64,000 bases of DNA, taken from Ciona savignyi. Taxonomy: Eukaryota > Chordata > Ascidiacea > Phlebobranchia > Cionidae. The notes under the pieces are model-generated. The model was not told the DNA's origin. It saw nothing but the letters and a program-made list of their open reading frames with translations, and did not search any database. Within the stretch, counting starts at the first letter, position 1. Every line of letters starts with the position of its first letter. The position numbers were made by a program, and so were the translations under genes. The DNA lies in NCBI GenBank assembly GCA_000149265.1, contig CH002989.1:333677-397676 (forward strand). Reading direction: 5' to 3'. This document shows, one piece after another, positions 10,701-21,590 of this stretch.

Positions 10701-11763
10701 GAAACAGTTGTTGAATGTTGAAAACAGGAAAATTCAAAATTACCGTGTCATTAACGGGATCAATAATAACTGCCTCTTTAGTTACAGGACAACCGAGTAA
10801 GTATGTGAAGGTGTATGTCTCGTTGTGGAACATCTGGAACATTTTTTACAGGTTATGCATCATTCTAAGTGTAAGATTTGATCCACATCTGGAATCGCCA
10901 TTTCCTCGAAGTACCGGTAATAAAAAGCCAGAAGTACATCAAAATCATGTGATGCTTTTTTGCCAAAATGTCATAGTTTGTCTAGAACTAGATTAATCTA
11001 ATTGACTGAAACAGTGTACATGTGCCTAGTGCCAGCACACTCACTGGCAATGAACTAAACTTTTTCACTCGTTAGAAACAAACCGATTCTAGAATTAATT
11101 CCTGGTATGATGACTTAGGATAGCTTAGGATAGGATATTCATCTTTATCTCCATGATTATCACTCGGGCAATCATCAGATCATGTCGCGCCCACCGTCCG
11201 GTTACCAGAGCTATTGTGTTGTGTATGATTTACACGTTCCTTCAATTTGGTAGAACCTATTAATCCGCTGGGTTCAGGTAATGTCCGTTAAGTGCCTTGT
11301 CCAAGGGCACTTGTAACCGACTAGCTAACGACAAGTTTTGTACCTGCAATCTGGCTGAAAGCTGACACACTAACCCAACAGACTAATCTGTCGAACACTT
11401 GTTTCCATTGGCAAAGTACTCAAGGACCAATCAAGGAAAAAATTGAATTTAAATAACATTAGCTTATAAACTCAACTAGATGTGTAGGTGGCATTCAGAC
11501 TACAGTCTATTATTTATGCTGTTAAATCCTTTATTTTTCCACCAGCAGGGGTCTCATGCATCCTATTTTAGTCTTGTAATTGTTTATGTACACAACAAAC
11601 CTGGCGGAAAATTAATTTGTTTCCATTGCTGTGGACCTGTCTTACCAGAGATCTGTAACAAATTAAATTTACAAAAATACTGCAGTTTTCATATAAAAAA
11701 AAGAGTTTAATTTAAACTTACTTTTGAGAAAGCCTTTGGGTTGGACGTCCGATTTGATTGCAT
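7757..11763 (-). CDS. ETHE1: persulfide dioxygenase ETHE1
   Basis: Mitochondrial non-haem iron enzyme of the metallo-beta-lactamase fold that oxidises glutathione persulfide to sulfite in sulfide detoxification. Eight exons: 11763-11722, 10833-10744, 10561-10507, 10185-10007, 9608-9479, 9013-8924, 8715-8599, 7839-7757; 786 nt, 261 aa, close to the usual ~254. Visible motifs: [14 protein letters not shown] start of the fold, THVHADH metal site, ATPGHTAGC (third His), [15 protein letters not shown] (bridging Asp and family signature), YPGHDY (last His) and C-terminal VPANLKCG. All metal ligands are present and every phase joins. I chose the ATG at 11763 because its 14 codons reach donor gtaagt in phase 0; another ATG upstream gives a longer basic N-terminus but the wrong phase. 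SINE copies sit in introns 1 and 5. Confidence 0.93.
9198..9385 (-). repeat. tRNA-derived SINE, family 1, in an ETHE1 intron
   Basis: Diverged copy: gtttatccctgtgaatagaa, caccgtcg, ttaccagagctgtcacagtg, gttcaggcaatgtctgttac and ttgcccaaagacataact in the family order on the minus strand. Confidence 0.65.
11125..11392 (-). repeat. tRNA-derived SINE, family 1, in ETHE1 intron 1
   Basis: Near full-length: taggatattcatctttatct, cgcgcccaccgtccggttac, gggttcaggtaatgtccgtt, cttgtccaagggcact, then a degenerate tRNA-like head (gtacctgcaatctggctgaa). Confidence 0.75.
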
Positions 11764-13603
11764 AACAGCTTTAGTTGTGGAAATAGTTTATGTTTTAGCA
11801 TATCTGTATTCCTTGGCTCAATTAATCTAATATTATATTGTTGAAATGCGATATTGGAAGACAAATGGAAATGGTTGGTGCGTAGCCCTATCACAAAATT
11901 TAATCTGAAAAAAAAAACGTTTAAAAATCGGAGGTTATATTACCATAAAAACTTAACACAATGAAAACTAGGCTACACAGCAGGCTTTGCTAATCTGCGA
12001 GACCAATGCACTATATATTGAGCGAGACTAAGTATTTTTGTTAAGTATCATTATATAACCCACCCCCTCAGGCCCTCATGATATACCCCGTCTTATGTTA
12101 ATGACGAAAATACCATGTTTTTCACCCAAATTTATTATTTTTAACGATTAACCTAACAGCTTGTAAGTATTGCCTATCCACATGTAAAACTTTAACAGTT
12201 TTGATTTACTATATTGAATCAGTGACAAAAGTCACGTAGACAGTTTTACCGCAAAATATTTTAACGATAAACTTGCATTTTACCTTCCAGTTAATAAATT
12301 ATAATCCTCGATAATTAAACTATATAAGAATTTTTAAATATTCCCATAATGGCAATGCACCCTTTTGCCGTTTATTGACATTTTAATTATGCAACTCAAC
12401 AGTACGACTGTATACAATACCACGTGACTGTATTTGTTCATGCATGACGCGAAATCGTCCGTTGATTGGATTAAAATAATAGGTTGGGAACAGTGCAGGT
12501 GCGTTTTGTAGGATATTTTTTTTAATTATGTTGGATTTCTTTTAATATCGAAAGAGTCACTATCTTTTTTTATTTCTATTTTTTAATATTATCTTCTGAA
12601 TAATGATAAAAGCATTAAACTTTTAGATTTTGTTCAGCAACAGCGATACCACAGGTGGCGGGAAAATATCGAAAAAAAACAGTTTTACTGTATGAAAACG
12701 GTCTTACTGACGAGTCCATTTAGGGGGTCTTAACTGAGCCCAGTCAAAATGTTTTGGGTGTAAGAAAATCGTGTGTGTCCGAATGGTTAAAAAACAATAC
12801 AATGTATATATATGTAAGAATAATGATTTAAAATATATTACTCACAACTTCACCAAGAGTTACCATATGTTACATCGAAATCACTTTATCATATGTTTAT
12901 GATTGGGAGTAGTAATATAAATGAGCCTATCGTGGTAAAAATTCCACTGTTACCGTGAACTGGTGCAATTACTGCCTTGTGGAGATTTGGGATTTTTTAA
13001 AGTGACGGGTTATAATATTTTTTGCAGTTCATTTGACTTGTGCAAAGTTCTTAAAATTAATTTTTATTATGTATAGAAATAAAGTCCACAAGTTAAAAGT
13101 TCTACTGTATAAAATATTTTTATTTTTTTGATAATTAAGCAATGTAAAGTGAAATAAAAGTTCAAGTTGGAAGATCGTTTTAATATTGCTAGAATTGTGC
13201 TTTTTTGTAACAAATTCTATTGTGCATCTTCTGGTTTAGCGGGCGTCGCGAAAAGACGTAGCATACAAGTTTTTAAAATATTTCTTATCAAATCAAAGAT
13301 GTTTAAAAGGCAAGGCTGTAGGGGTTCGTAGATATAAGTTATACTTGGTGCCTATATGCTTGGCTGACTTGGCGTTTCCCTATAGCTATAAGTTCAATAT
13401 GTGACTTCACAGATAGCAATCAGACTGCGATTTCAACGGTGTGAGGATTACAGAGAGTCACATGAAACCAGTAACAAAGACAACATGTAGTAGCAGCCTA
13501 TATAATAAACAATAACAAACCGCAAATGTGCTGCAATGCTGTAGCTATGAAGGGAAATGTTGGCCCAGATGTATTTTTTTTCATAAAGTGCATATGGCGA
13601 AAA
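11764..13603. other. ETHE1 5' flank and intergenic DNA
   Basis: Presumed ETHE1 promoter lies just above 11763. The rest is AT-rich with no exon or RNA gene that I can support. A small minus-strand frame at 13498-13713 runs into the LTR and is not credible. Confidence 0.5.
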
Positions 13604-13608
13604 AGTAG

Positions 13609-13976
13609 TGTTGACGCCAACAATCCCTTTTTGTGTACACTATAACCCAGCTGTTTAAAATATTTATTGCGCCACCTATCGGCGAACTTTCCGTTCTTTG
13701 TATCATTTTCCAAACTCGTGTTTCAGTTTTGCGCCAGTTTTCTGCGATGTCATAAGTTAGTTGTAACCTTTATATAAGATTAATATGTTTTTCTTTGTTT
13801 ATTTATTATAGTGACTATCAATAACTAAATTTAATCTCCTGACTCCTAATATTGGTGTTTGAATTATTGCTGGAACGTTTGACCTGAATACACTTTGAAT
13901 CGAGCATTAAACAAGAATAGTCACTTATTCGTCACGGCCCAAACATCGCGCCGACTGTTGAGATTTAGCTTCAACA
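13609..13976 (+). repeat. 5' LTR (368 bp)
   Basis: TG...CA ends; repeated at 18966-19329 with a few substitutions and small indels (for example cccagc/cccaac, ataacta/acta, ttggtg/ttgttg). Confidence 0.93.
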
Positions 13977-13992
13977 TTATTAAATTTAAGTT

Positions 13993-15987
13993 ATGAACAA
14001 AATGGACAGCGAACCTTTGATTGATCTGACAGCTGATGAGAGTTCAAACAAAAGTGCCACAGAACTGATTGAGGAATTAATTGGTGGACAGTTGAACTTG
14101 CATCCAAAAATGGTTGTTAAAACAAAAGTCTCTCAAAGTATGTATTCTAAAAATGACAGAATGGAAGGAAAGCCAGAGTTAGATGTTCTGAAACAAAGAC
14201 ATCAAGAAATTGCTCATGCAAAATTGCTACTGGAAGAGGAAGATAAATTGATTTTAAGCCAAATGAACATTACAGAAGGAGACAAACCTAAGGTGAGAAC
14301 GGATTTTAAAGTGATTAATACAACTGAAAGTTTTGATGAATCCCCTGTTTCTCGGTCATCACCTAATTTGGAGCAACTAGAAGTAAGTGGTGCTCCACAA
14401 CTTGACAAGTCAAATAATCTTATTGAACTAACTGATGCAATTAAGACAATGGCGGCATCAATGCAAAGAGGGCCTCTCCCAGTCCGTACCCTGACTAAGT
14501 TTGATGGAAGTGCTCTGGAGTTTCATAAGTTTAAAACTGAGTTTCGAAATAATATTATGGATTCGGTCATGGATGCATCCACCCGATTGAACTATTTGAT
14601 GAACCTGTGTACAGGTAAAGCCTACGAGGCAATTCGATCATGTGTTGTGATTGAACCACCAGAGAAAGGTTTTGAAATGGCTATGTCTATTTTGGACGAA
14701 CAGTTTGGGCAACGTCATCGAATTGTTCATGCCCATCTTGACACACTAACCATAGGAGACAACTTACCAGATGGAGACCACAATGCACTGTTTAAATTAT
14801 GGACAGAAATGAATAGCTGTTACAATACGTTAATTGCATTTGGGTGCTCAAACTATTTGGAAGATGCTAATTTGATTGAGAAATTATACCGACGTCTACC
14901 AAAAGGTCTCCAAGTTGGGATTCTAAGAGATTGTAGAATAAAGATAAGCGAAGGACAATTACCTTGTTTTGCTGAAATAATGCACCATGTTGATATTGCT
15001 GCAAAACTGAGAAACACTTCACTGGGACAAATTGCATTTGAAAGAGATGCAATTTCACACTCCACTCAGAATATAAGCAAGGATAACCGAAGTTGTGGAA
15101 AACAAATAGTTGGATTAAACACTAGCGGGATTATTAATATGCAATCGTCCAGGAACCTTCAACAAAACACAAGATACCCAAGTACCGTTCCATGTCTACT
15201 ATGTGAAAAGCTACATCATTTGTATGAGTGTGAGCAATTCATGCAATGTGCGCCACATCAAAGATTTGACATTGTAAAAAAGAGGGGTGCTTGTTTTAAT
15301 TGCCTGGTCAGAGGACATACTGCTGGTGCTTGCTTCAATAGAAGAAGATGTCAAAGTTGTGGATGTAAGCATCATTCCCTGCTGCATTTCCAAAGATCTC
15401 GCACACTACCATCATGGGAACCGAAAGTATCTAGTAATCAAGTACTGACTGGCGCCAGCAACGCAATAGTGGATATTTCTAAGAGAACTCGATTTCGTGT
15501 GCTACCCGTTGAAGTTTGGTCTGCTGATGGAAACTGCTCCGTGCTAACTTATGCATTTCTAGACAGTGGAGCCTCCCATACTATGTGCAAGACAAGCCTA
15601 TTGAACAAACTGATGCCAACAATTTCACCACATGAAAGAATAGGAACCAAGTTTACAATAAAAACTTTGAACCACTCGGTAGATCATAATAGTTGTTTAA
15701 TGAAGTTGTCAATCAAAGGATTGTACGAGCAGGATATCTTTTCACTTGGAGATGTATTGGTTGTTCCTGAGTTACCTGATGTGCACGACAGTATACCAAC
15801 ACAAAAGGATAAAGTTAAGTATCCTCATCTCAAAAATTTACATTTTCCATGTTTAAACCTAAATGAGGTTGAGTTGCTGATCGGATCAGACAATGAGCTG
15901 GCCACAGAAGAGATTTCTAGGCGCCGCATGCCGGGTTGCCCAACCGCCATTCGAACACGTCTTGGTCATGGATTCTTAATGGAGTAG
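13993..15987 (+). CDS. BEL/Pao gag with aspartic protease (664 aa)
   Basis: Structural and protease part of the retrotransposon. The N-terminal ~155 residues are hydrophilic with a Lys/Glu-rich stretch; residues ~160-310 have the DUF1759 (gag capsid-like) character, starting LTKFDGSALEFHKFKTEF. Cys/His clusters follow: CLLCEKLHH near residue 400, a canonical CCHC knuckle CFNCLVRGHTAGAC near 433 and CQSCGCKHH near 453. Residues ~520-530, FLDSGASHTM, hold the D-S-G-A catalytic loop of the retropepsin. The start is the first ATG after the LTR (a second Met follows at codon 4). The frame stops at 15987, where family members normally continue into pol: LG(W)xLNGV continues in the next frame, so a small frameshift near 15965 has cut pol off. 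Confidence 0.88.
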   Translation: MNKMDSEPLIDLTADESSNKSATELIEELIGGQLNLHPKMVVKTKVSQSMYSKNDRMEGKPELDVLKQRHQEIAHAKLLLEEEDKLILSQMNITEGDKPKVRTDFKVINTTESFDESPVSRSSPNLEQLEVSGAPQLDKSNNLIELTDAIKTMAASMQRGPLPVRTLTKFDGSALEFHKFKTEFRNNIMDSVMDASTRLNYLMNLCTGKAYEAIRSCVVIEPPEKGFEMAMSILDEQFGQRHRIVHAHLDTLTIGDNLPDGDHNALFKLWTEMNSCYNTLIAFGCSNYLEDANLIEKLYRRLPKGLQVGILRDCRIKISEGQLPCFAEIMHHVDIAAKLRNTSLGQIAFERDAISHSTQNISKDNRSCGKQIVGLNTSGIINMQSSRNLQQNTRYPSTVPCLLCEKLHHLYECEQFMQCAPHQRFDIVKKRGACFNCLVRGHTAGACFNRRRCQSCGCKHHSLLHFQRSRTLPSWEPKVSSNQVLTGASNAIVDISKRTRFRVLPVEVWSADGNCSVLTYAFLDSGASHTMCKTSLLNKLMPTISPHERIGTKFTIKTLNHSVDHNSCLMKLSIKGLYEQDIFSLGDVLVVPELPDVHDSIPTQKDKVKYPHLKNLHFPCLNLNEVELLIGSDNELATEEISRRRMPGCPTAIRTRLGHGFLME

Positions 15988-16193
15988 AGTCAAATAATGC
16001 TTCAAATGACACATGTGTGTCTGTGAACTGTTGTAAAGTTGGCACTCAAACATTGCACCAACAACATGAGCACATGTCCCCCCACAACCTTTGTGAAAAT
16101 AAGCAGATCGAAGAAGTATCCCTTTCAATGGAAGATCAACAAATGTATAAAATCGTGGACGAGTCAACTACGAAAAAAGTAAATGAACATAAT
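15966..16193 (+). pseudogene. pol N-terminal remnant, frameshifted from gag-protease
   Basis: In the frame after the gag stop the sequence reads WILNGVES and continues open through SLSMEDQQMYKIVDESTTKK, resembling the protease-to-RT linker of BEL elements. It runs to the nested insertion near 16194. A 2-base gain (or 1-base loss) around 15965 explains the break from the gag frame. Confidence 0.6.
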
Positions 16194-18187
16194 AAAACTA
16201 GAGAGTGTCAACCACGTATTTTACCACCACTATTTGTAAAACACATTTTGTACCATATGTATATATATATGCGAGCAGGGTCCCTAACTAACATATGTAT
16301 TTTATACACCGGGTATGTAGTTTGTTTCTGCATGCATAAACGCATGGGTCCCTAAGGTAACAATCCGATCTTGATATTATTGTTCCCCACACAATATATG
16401 TTAATGTTAGATATGTGCACGTCAGGTCCATGTTTATTAACATTTCAGAAAGTTTTAACCGGACTGTCATAGTTTTGTTTCTGCAAGCATAAACGCATGG
16501 GTCCCATAGTTATTAAACCAAACTTCTTTTCCATGTGCAGTTATAAAAATAATACGCGTGTGAGATTTCCGAAAATTTTACCACAAATGTTTTAATTTAA
16601 GCTTCTTGCCACGCGCTGTAGTATAATGAAGGTCAATTCCCAAAACAGCCCGATTGAGTTTCATTATTTCGGGGGAATTCCACTGGGCTTAGTAGGCCTA
16701 CATTAATTTCTGTTTTTACATATCTGAGTAATGTTATCAAAGTTAGATAATCTAACAAACAGTTTTAGTCCGCTTTGGCGACTCCTTGTTGGAGATGTCG
16801 GCGCGATATGGCATGCCTGTTACAATCACGGTTTTGAAACAAGTCGTAATTTTTAGGGTATTTCCCTGATATTGTATTTCTTTTTTCTCAATGGTACAAC
16901 GTCGGATAGGGGACTAACATTTTAGCCGACCAAGCGCTATGCCCTAAAGAGCTTATTTTAAAAAAATACCGTTTTGGTTTTTCAACTCCCAGGGGAATTC
17001 CCCTGGTTATATTACCCAAAATTTTGGTTTTCGCATAATTAGGCCTTGTTGTCTAACAAATGGCAAAGTTTCATTGCGATTCCATTACGTTTTCTAGTAG
17101 ATGTTGGAGCCACAAGCCATGCCTGTCACAATCATGATTTGAGAAAAAAATCTTTCTTTTTGGGGTATTTCCCCAAGGTAATTTTTTTAATTCTTTTATG
17201 TGTTTTATCAGTGACTAATGCACTCACATTTTATTAAATCTAATTTAAATTGGAGCAGCCATTTGAGCGCTATGCGCAAAAAAAGCTAATTATTTTTTAA
17301 AAAATACCGTTTTGGTTTTTCAACTCACAGGGGAATTCCCCTGGGTATATTACCCAAAATTTTGGTTTCCGCATAACTAGACCATGCTGTCTAACAAATG
17401 ACAAAGTTTAATTGCAATTTTACTACTTATTCTGTTAGATGTCGGGCCACAAGCAATGCCTGTCACAATCAGGGTATTTCCCTGGGTATTTTTTTAAATT
17501 CTTTTAGGTGTTTTATCAGTGGCTAATGCACTTATATTTTATCAAATCTAATTGAAATTTGGAGCAGCCGTTTAAGCGTTATGCGCAAAAATAACTAATT
17601 TTTTTTTAAAAACTCCATTTCGGTTATTTACCTCCCAGGGGAATTCCCATGGATATATTACCCAAAAGTTTGGTTTTTGCATATCTAGGACATATTGTCT
17701 AACAAATGACAAAGTTTCATGGCGATTCCATTACTTTTTCTAGTATATGTTGGGGCCACAAGCCATGCCTGTCACAATCATGATTTAAAACAAAATCTTA
17801 TTTTTTAGGGTATTTCCCTAGGTAATTTTTTTAATTCTTTCAAGTGTTATATCAGTGATTAATGCACTTACATTTCACCAAATTTAAACAAAGAGAGAGA
17901 AGCTGTTTAAGCGCTATGCCTCAAAAAGGTAAATTTTTATTAAAAAATACTGTTTTGGTTTTTAACGTCCCAGGGGAATTCCCCTAGATTTATTACCCAA
18001 AATTCTGGCTTCTGCATATCTAAACTATGTGGTCTAACAAATTACCGAGTTTCATTATGATTCCATTACCCTTTCTGGTAGATGTTGGGTCCACAAAATC
18101 ATACCTGTCAAGCGTTTGACGAAAAAAAAAAAAAAGAAAAAAAAAACGGACAAAAACAATATGTGTCCCATTTTTCCAAATGGGACC
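16194..18187 (+). mobile_element. nested element of ~330-bp repeats, copy 1
   Basis: Interrupts the BEL pol remnant. A matching cataat lies on both sides (16188-16193 and 18188-18193), a possible target duplication. Left end: gagagtgtcaaccacg; right end: an A-rich tract, then acggacaaaaacaatatgtg and a short hairpin, cccattt/aaatggg. A reverse-orientation copy lies at about 60249-62108. The interior is about five diverged 330-bp repeats. No open reading frame, no long terminal inverted repeats and no LTRs, so the class is unknown. Confidence 0.75.
16600..18120. repeat. five ~330-bp tandem repeats, each centred on a GGGGAATTCCCC-type palindrome
   Basis: Palindrome sites at about 16671 (degenerate), 16989-17006, 17328-17343, 17636-17652 and 17971-17986, so periods are roughly 308 to 339. 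The second site is the perfect 18-mer ccaggggaattcccctgg. Each unit also repeats a tattacccaaaattttggtt segment, a gtctaacaaatgacaaagtt segment, a cacaagccatgcctgtcaca segment and a second half-palindrome, gggtatttccct. Confidence 0.85.
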
Positions 18188-18193
18188 CATAAT

Positions 18194-18737
18194 TAGGCTG
18201 CCCTCGAAATTAAGCAAACCCATCTTTACTGACGATCAAAGAATAGTGAAACGCAGACATAATAGTCCAGAGAAGAAGTTCATGCATGACTTGGATCTTT
18301 TCGATAAGTATAAGGATAAAATGAGAGATTACAGAGATAACAGACATAAAGTTCCAGACTATAGCAATGTCCCTGCTAAAAGGATTTGGTATAATCCCCA
18401 CCAGCTGCTACAGGGGCCGGAGCACGCCAACAAATTGACAAGGTTCCAGCGAGAAGATGCAAAGAAAAATACCACTGAGGCTGATTGCTTATATGTTATT
18501 AATTCAAGGGAAATGACTGAGTCTTGTATATCGCAGTTATCCAAATTTCTACACAGCAGTGGTATTTATCCCATAAAGTATAACCATAACTGCCGCTGTG
18601 TTCTTCCCTTCCTACCAGGTGCTGATAGATCATTAAAGCTCACTTGTGATTCGATGGATAAGTATGCTGTGGGAAGGACATTGGGAGTAAATTTGTACTT
18701 ACCACATGAGCTGCTCTGCAAGAGAGATACTGGATAG
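18194..18737 (+). pseudogene. BEL/Pao pol remnant (reverse transcriptase N-terminus, then deletion)
   Basis: Open to TAG at 18737. The first ~75 residues (KPIFTDDQRIVKRRHNSPEK, then a Lys/Asp-rich segment and WYNPH) follow the start of BEL reverse transcriptase. The next residues, LLQGPEHANKL, correspond to a motif that normally lies some 30 residues further on, so an internal deletion has fused them. The catalytic block is gone, and the final ~100 residues match nothing I can name. Confidence 0.6.
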
Positions 18738-18965
18738 TTGTAGACAATTATTTGTAAAATCTGCCTATTGAAACTGTTTTAATTGTCGATTACACAGTGG
18801 TGTTCTTATAAGAACAACACAGGTTGATACATTCTCTTCAACATGGATGTTAGATGTTCAAAATGTTGTCCGATTGGAAGTTTTCAATTGATTTTGTATT
18901 TATTGTGTACAGTTATTGTTGTCGTTCGTTTTCGGAAAATAACTTTCGTTATTTTGGGGCCGGAA

Positions 18966-19329
18966 TGTTGACGCCAACAATCCCTTTTTGTGTACACTAT
19001 AACCCAACTGTTTAAAATATTTATTGCGCCACCTATCGGCGAACTTTCCGTTCTTTGTATCATTTTCCAAACTCGTGTTTCAGTTTTGCGCCAGTTTTCT
19101 GCGATGTCATAAGTTAGTTGTAACCTTTATATAAGATTAATATGTTTTTTTTGTTTATTTATTATAGTGACTATCAACTAAATTTAATCTCCTGACTCCT
19201 AATATTGTTGTTTGAATTATTGCTGGAACGTTTGACCTGAATACACTTTGAATCGAGCATTAAACAAGAATAGTCACTTATTCGTCACGGCCCAAACATC
19301 GCGCCGACTGTTGAGATTTAGCTTCAACA
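18966..19329 (+). repeat. 3' LTR (364 bp)
   Basis: Near-identical to 13609-13976; followed by agtag, the duplicated target. Confidence 0.93.
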
Positions 19330-19569
19330 AGTAGCATGGCGATATGGCCGACAAACCTGGCTGAAACTCTCTAATCTAAGCTGTAGGCCTACATGTAGAA
19401 AAAGTTATTCGGTTTGGTTTTGGATGCGCAAAAAATAACATCACCAAAAACAGTGACCTCTAGGCCTATAGCTGAAGACAATCCAGGATTGCTTTTACTT
19501 TTTAAATGAAGGATGACAACGTTTGAAGTAATTTAATCTGAAAGTTGCCTTCTGGCCGAATCGGTGGGT

Positions 19570-19700
19570 GGATGGTGGGTTAGTGCGTCGTCTTATTGAA
19601 GGTACGCAGAGGGTCGTTAGCTTTAAGCAGGGCACTTAGCGAACATCGTCTAAACTTGGTGAATTAACGGGCTCTAAGATTAACTAAGCCTCCCGAACAC
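19570..19700 (+). repeat. degenerate SINE, family 1
   Basis: Traces of the family order: gggttagtgcgtcgtctta, gcagggcacttagcgaacat, gaattaacgggctctaagat and cacacaacac. Confidence 0.5.
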
Positions 19701-19720
19701 ACAACACAAATGTAATATAG

Positions 19721-19805
19721 TCCGGTCGGTTAGTCTGGCGGTTTAGGGCGACGCCCTTCAACCTAAAGGTTGCAGGTTCGAAACTTGTCTTTAGCGAATC
19801 GATTA
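19721..19805 (+). repeat. SINE family 1 head with tRNA-like promoter
   Basis: Good copy of the tRNA-derived head: ggttagtctggcggttta (A-box region), then aaaggttgcaggttcgaaac with a B box ggttcgaaac. It runs into an oppositely oriented copy at 19804. Confidence 0.75.
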
Positions 19806-20028
19806 GGATAGGATATTCATGTTTAACCCCACGAATGGGAAAACCAAGGGGTTAACACACGGGCAATCGTCAGATCACCTCGCGCCCACCGTCGTGTTAC
19901 CAAAGCTATTGCAGTGTGTTGTATATGATAGACACGTTTCTTCAATTTAGTAGAACCCATTAATCCTTTGGGTTCAGGCAATGTCCGTAAAGTGCCCTGT
20001 CCGTAAACCTTCGGTTGAAAGGCGACGC
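19804..20028 (-). repeat. SINE family 1, minus orientation, cut by the gap
   Basis: taggatattcatgtttaacc, accaaggggttaacacacgg, gcgcccaccgtcgtgttacc and gggttcaggcaatgtccgta in family order, ending at the N run. Confidence 0.82.
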
Positions 20029-20823
20029 NNNNNNNNNNNNNNNNNNNNNNNNNNNNNNNNNNNNNNNNNNNNNNNNNNNNNNNNNNNNNNNNNNNNNNNN
20101 NNNNNNNNNNNNNNNNNNNNNNNNNNNNNNNNNNNNNNNNNNNNNNNNNNNNNNNNNNNNNNNNNNNNNNNNNNNNNNNNNNNNNNNNNNNNNNNNNNNN
20201 NNNNNNNNNNNNNNNNNNNNNNNNNNNNNNNNNNNNNNNNNNNNNNNNNNNNNNNNNNNNNNNNNNNNNNNNNNNNNNNNNNNNNNNNNNNNNNNNNNNN
20301 NNNNNNNNNNNNNNNNNNNNNNNNNNNNNNNNNNNNNNNNNNNNNNNNNNNNNNNNNNNNNNNNNNNNNNNNNNNNNNNNNNNNNNNNNNNNNNNNNNNN
20401 NNNNNNNNNNNNNNNNNNNNNNNNNNNNNNNNNNNNNNNNNNNNNNNNNNNNNNNNNNNNNNNNNNNNNNNNNNNNNNNNNNNNNNNNNNNNNNNNNNNN
20501 NNNNNNNNNNNNNNNNNNNNNNNNNNNNNNNNNNNNNNNNNNNNNNNNNNNNNNNNNNNNNNNNNNNNNNNNNNNNNNNNNNNNNNNNNNNNNNNNNNNN
20601 NNNNNNNNNNNNNNNNNNNNNNNNNNNNNNNNNNNNNNNNNNNNNNNNNNNNNNNNNNNNNNNNNNNNNNNNNNNNNNNNNNNNNNNNNNNNNNNNNNNN
20701 NNNNNNNNNNNNNNNNNNNNNNNNNNNNNNNNNNNNNNNNNNNNNNNNNNNNNNNNNNNNNNNNNNNNNNNNNNNNNNNNNNNNNNNNNNNNNNNNNNNN
20801 NNNNNNNNNNNNNNNNNNNNNNN
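20029..20823. other. assembly gap (795 N)
   Basis: Run of N. Apparent open frames across it are artefacts. Confidence 0.99.
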
Positions 20824-21036
20824 AGTCATTTAGCGGACAGTGCCTGATCCCAGCGGATTAATGGGTTCTACCAAATTGAAAGAACTCTAATTAAAGAAAG
20901 CGTCTATCTTACGCCCCCCCCCTGCAATAGCTTCGGTAACCCGACGGTAAGCGCGAGGTGATTTGACGATTGTCCGTGTGTTAACCCCCTTGGGGTTTCC
21001 GATTCACGGAGAAAAACATGAATATCCTCGTCCTAA
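20824..21036 (+). repeat. SINE family 1, after the gap
   Basis: agtcatttagcggacagtgc, ggattaatgggttctaccaa, ggtaacccgacggtaagcgc, gtgttaacccccttgg, ending tatcctcgtcctaat. Confidence 0.8.
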
Positions 21037-21121
21037 TAACTCAGGTAACTTTTGCTTGTAAACTCCTCGTTTATGCTAAAGCAAAGATGGCTGTGGCTGA
21101 ACCATAGAATTGATTTATAGT

Positions 21122-21590
21122 ATTCTATGCAGGGTGGCCATTTGGCCTTTTTCCTTACCAAAATCGTCCCGGACGCAAAAAAAATAGTTTGGCCGTGCGG
21201 AAAAATTTGGCCGTATAAGCATATTGTCAAGTTTTTGGACGAAGCGTCATGTTATTTTTACGCTACAGTAGAAAAAAAGGAAAAAAAGAGAGACAGTATA
21301 TGGAAATAAAATAATATCAACTGTCTCATTTTTCAAATCACAAAGCTGATTATGACGTTTTAAAATAAAATAATAACGGTAGGCATTCCTGTATAGTATT
21401 TGAACGGGTTTGACAAATCTGGAGGGAATTAAAATTATACAATTTTTCAACAAATTAAGAGATAAATAGCCCAATTGGCTAAATTAAATAGTTTATTTTG
21501 CACTTGATAGAAATTGGCCGAATTTTGGCCGTAAAGCAAAAACAGTTTGGCCGTGAAGCGTACTTTGCGTCTGGCAACCCTGATTCTATG
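21122..21590. mobile_element. hAT-type MITE (453 bp) with 8-bp target duplication
   Basis: The element body is 21130-21582. Terminal repeats cagggtggcca and tggcaaccctg (inverted, one mismatch). Flanking attctatg at 21122-21129 and 21583-21590 is a perfect 8-bp duplication, the hAT hallmark. The interior has repeated ttggccgt/ggccgaat motifs in both halves and no transposase. Confidence 0.85.

Larger units (their letters stand above)
13604..19334 (+). mobile_element. BEL/Pao LTR retrotransposon, internally deleted
   Basis: Flanked by a perfect 5-bp target duplication, agtag at 13604-13608 and 19330-19334. LTRs at 13609-13976 and 18966-19329 start TGTTG and end TTCAACA and differ at only a handful of positions, so the insertion is recent. 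The internal region has an open gag-protease, a short pol remnant on each side of a nested ~2-kb element, and a purine-rich ggggccgg tract just before the 3' LTR. Most of reverse transcriptase, RNase H and integrase is missing, so the copy is not autonomous. BEL/Pao assignment rests on the DUF1759-type gag with downstream aspartic protease and on the 5-bp duplication. Confidence 0.88.

Noticed and set aside
19960-20847. Long open frames on both strands across the N run
   Set aside because: They consist of undetermined bases and are artefacts of the gap.
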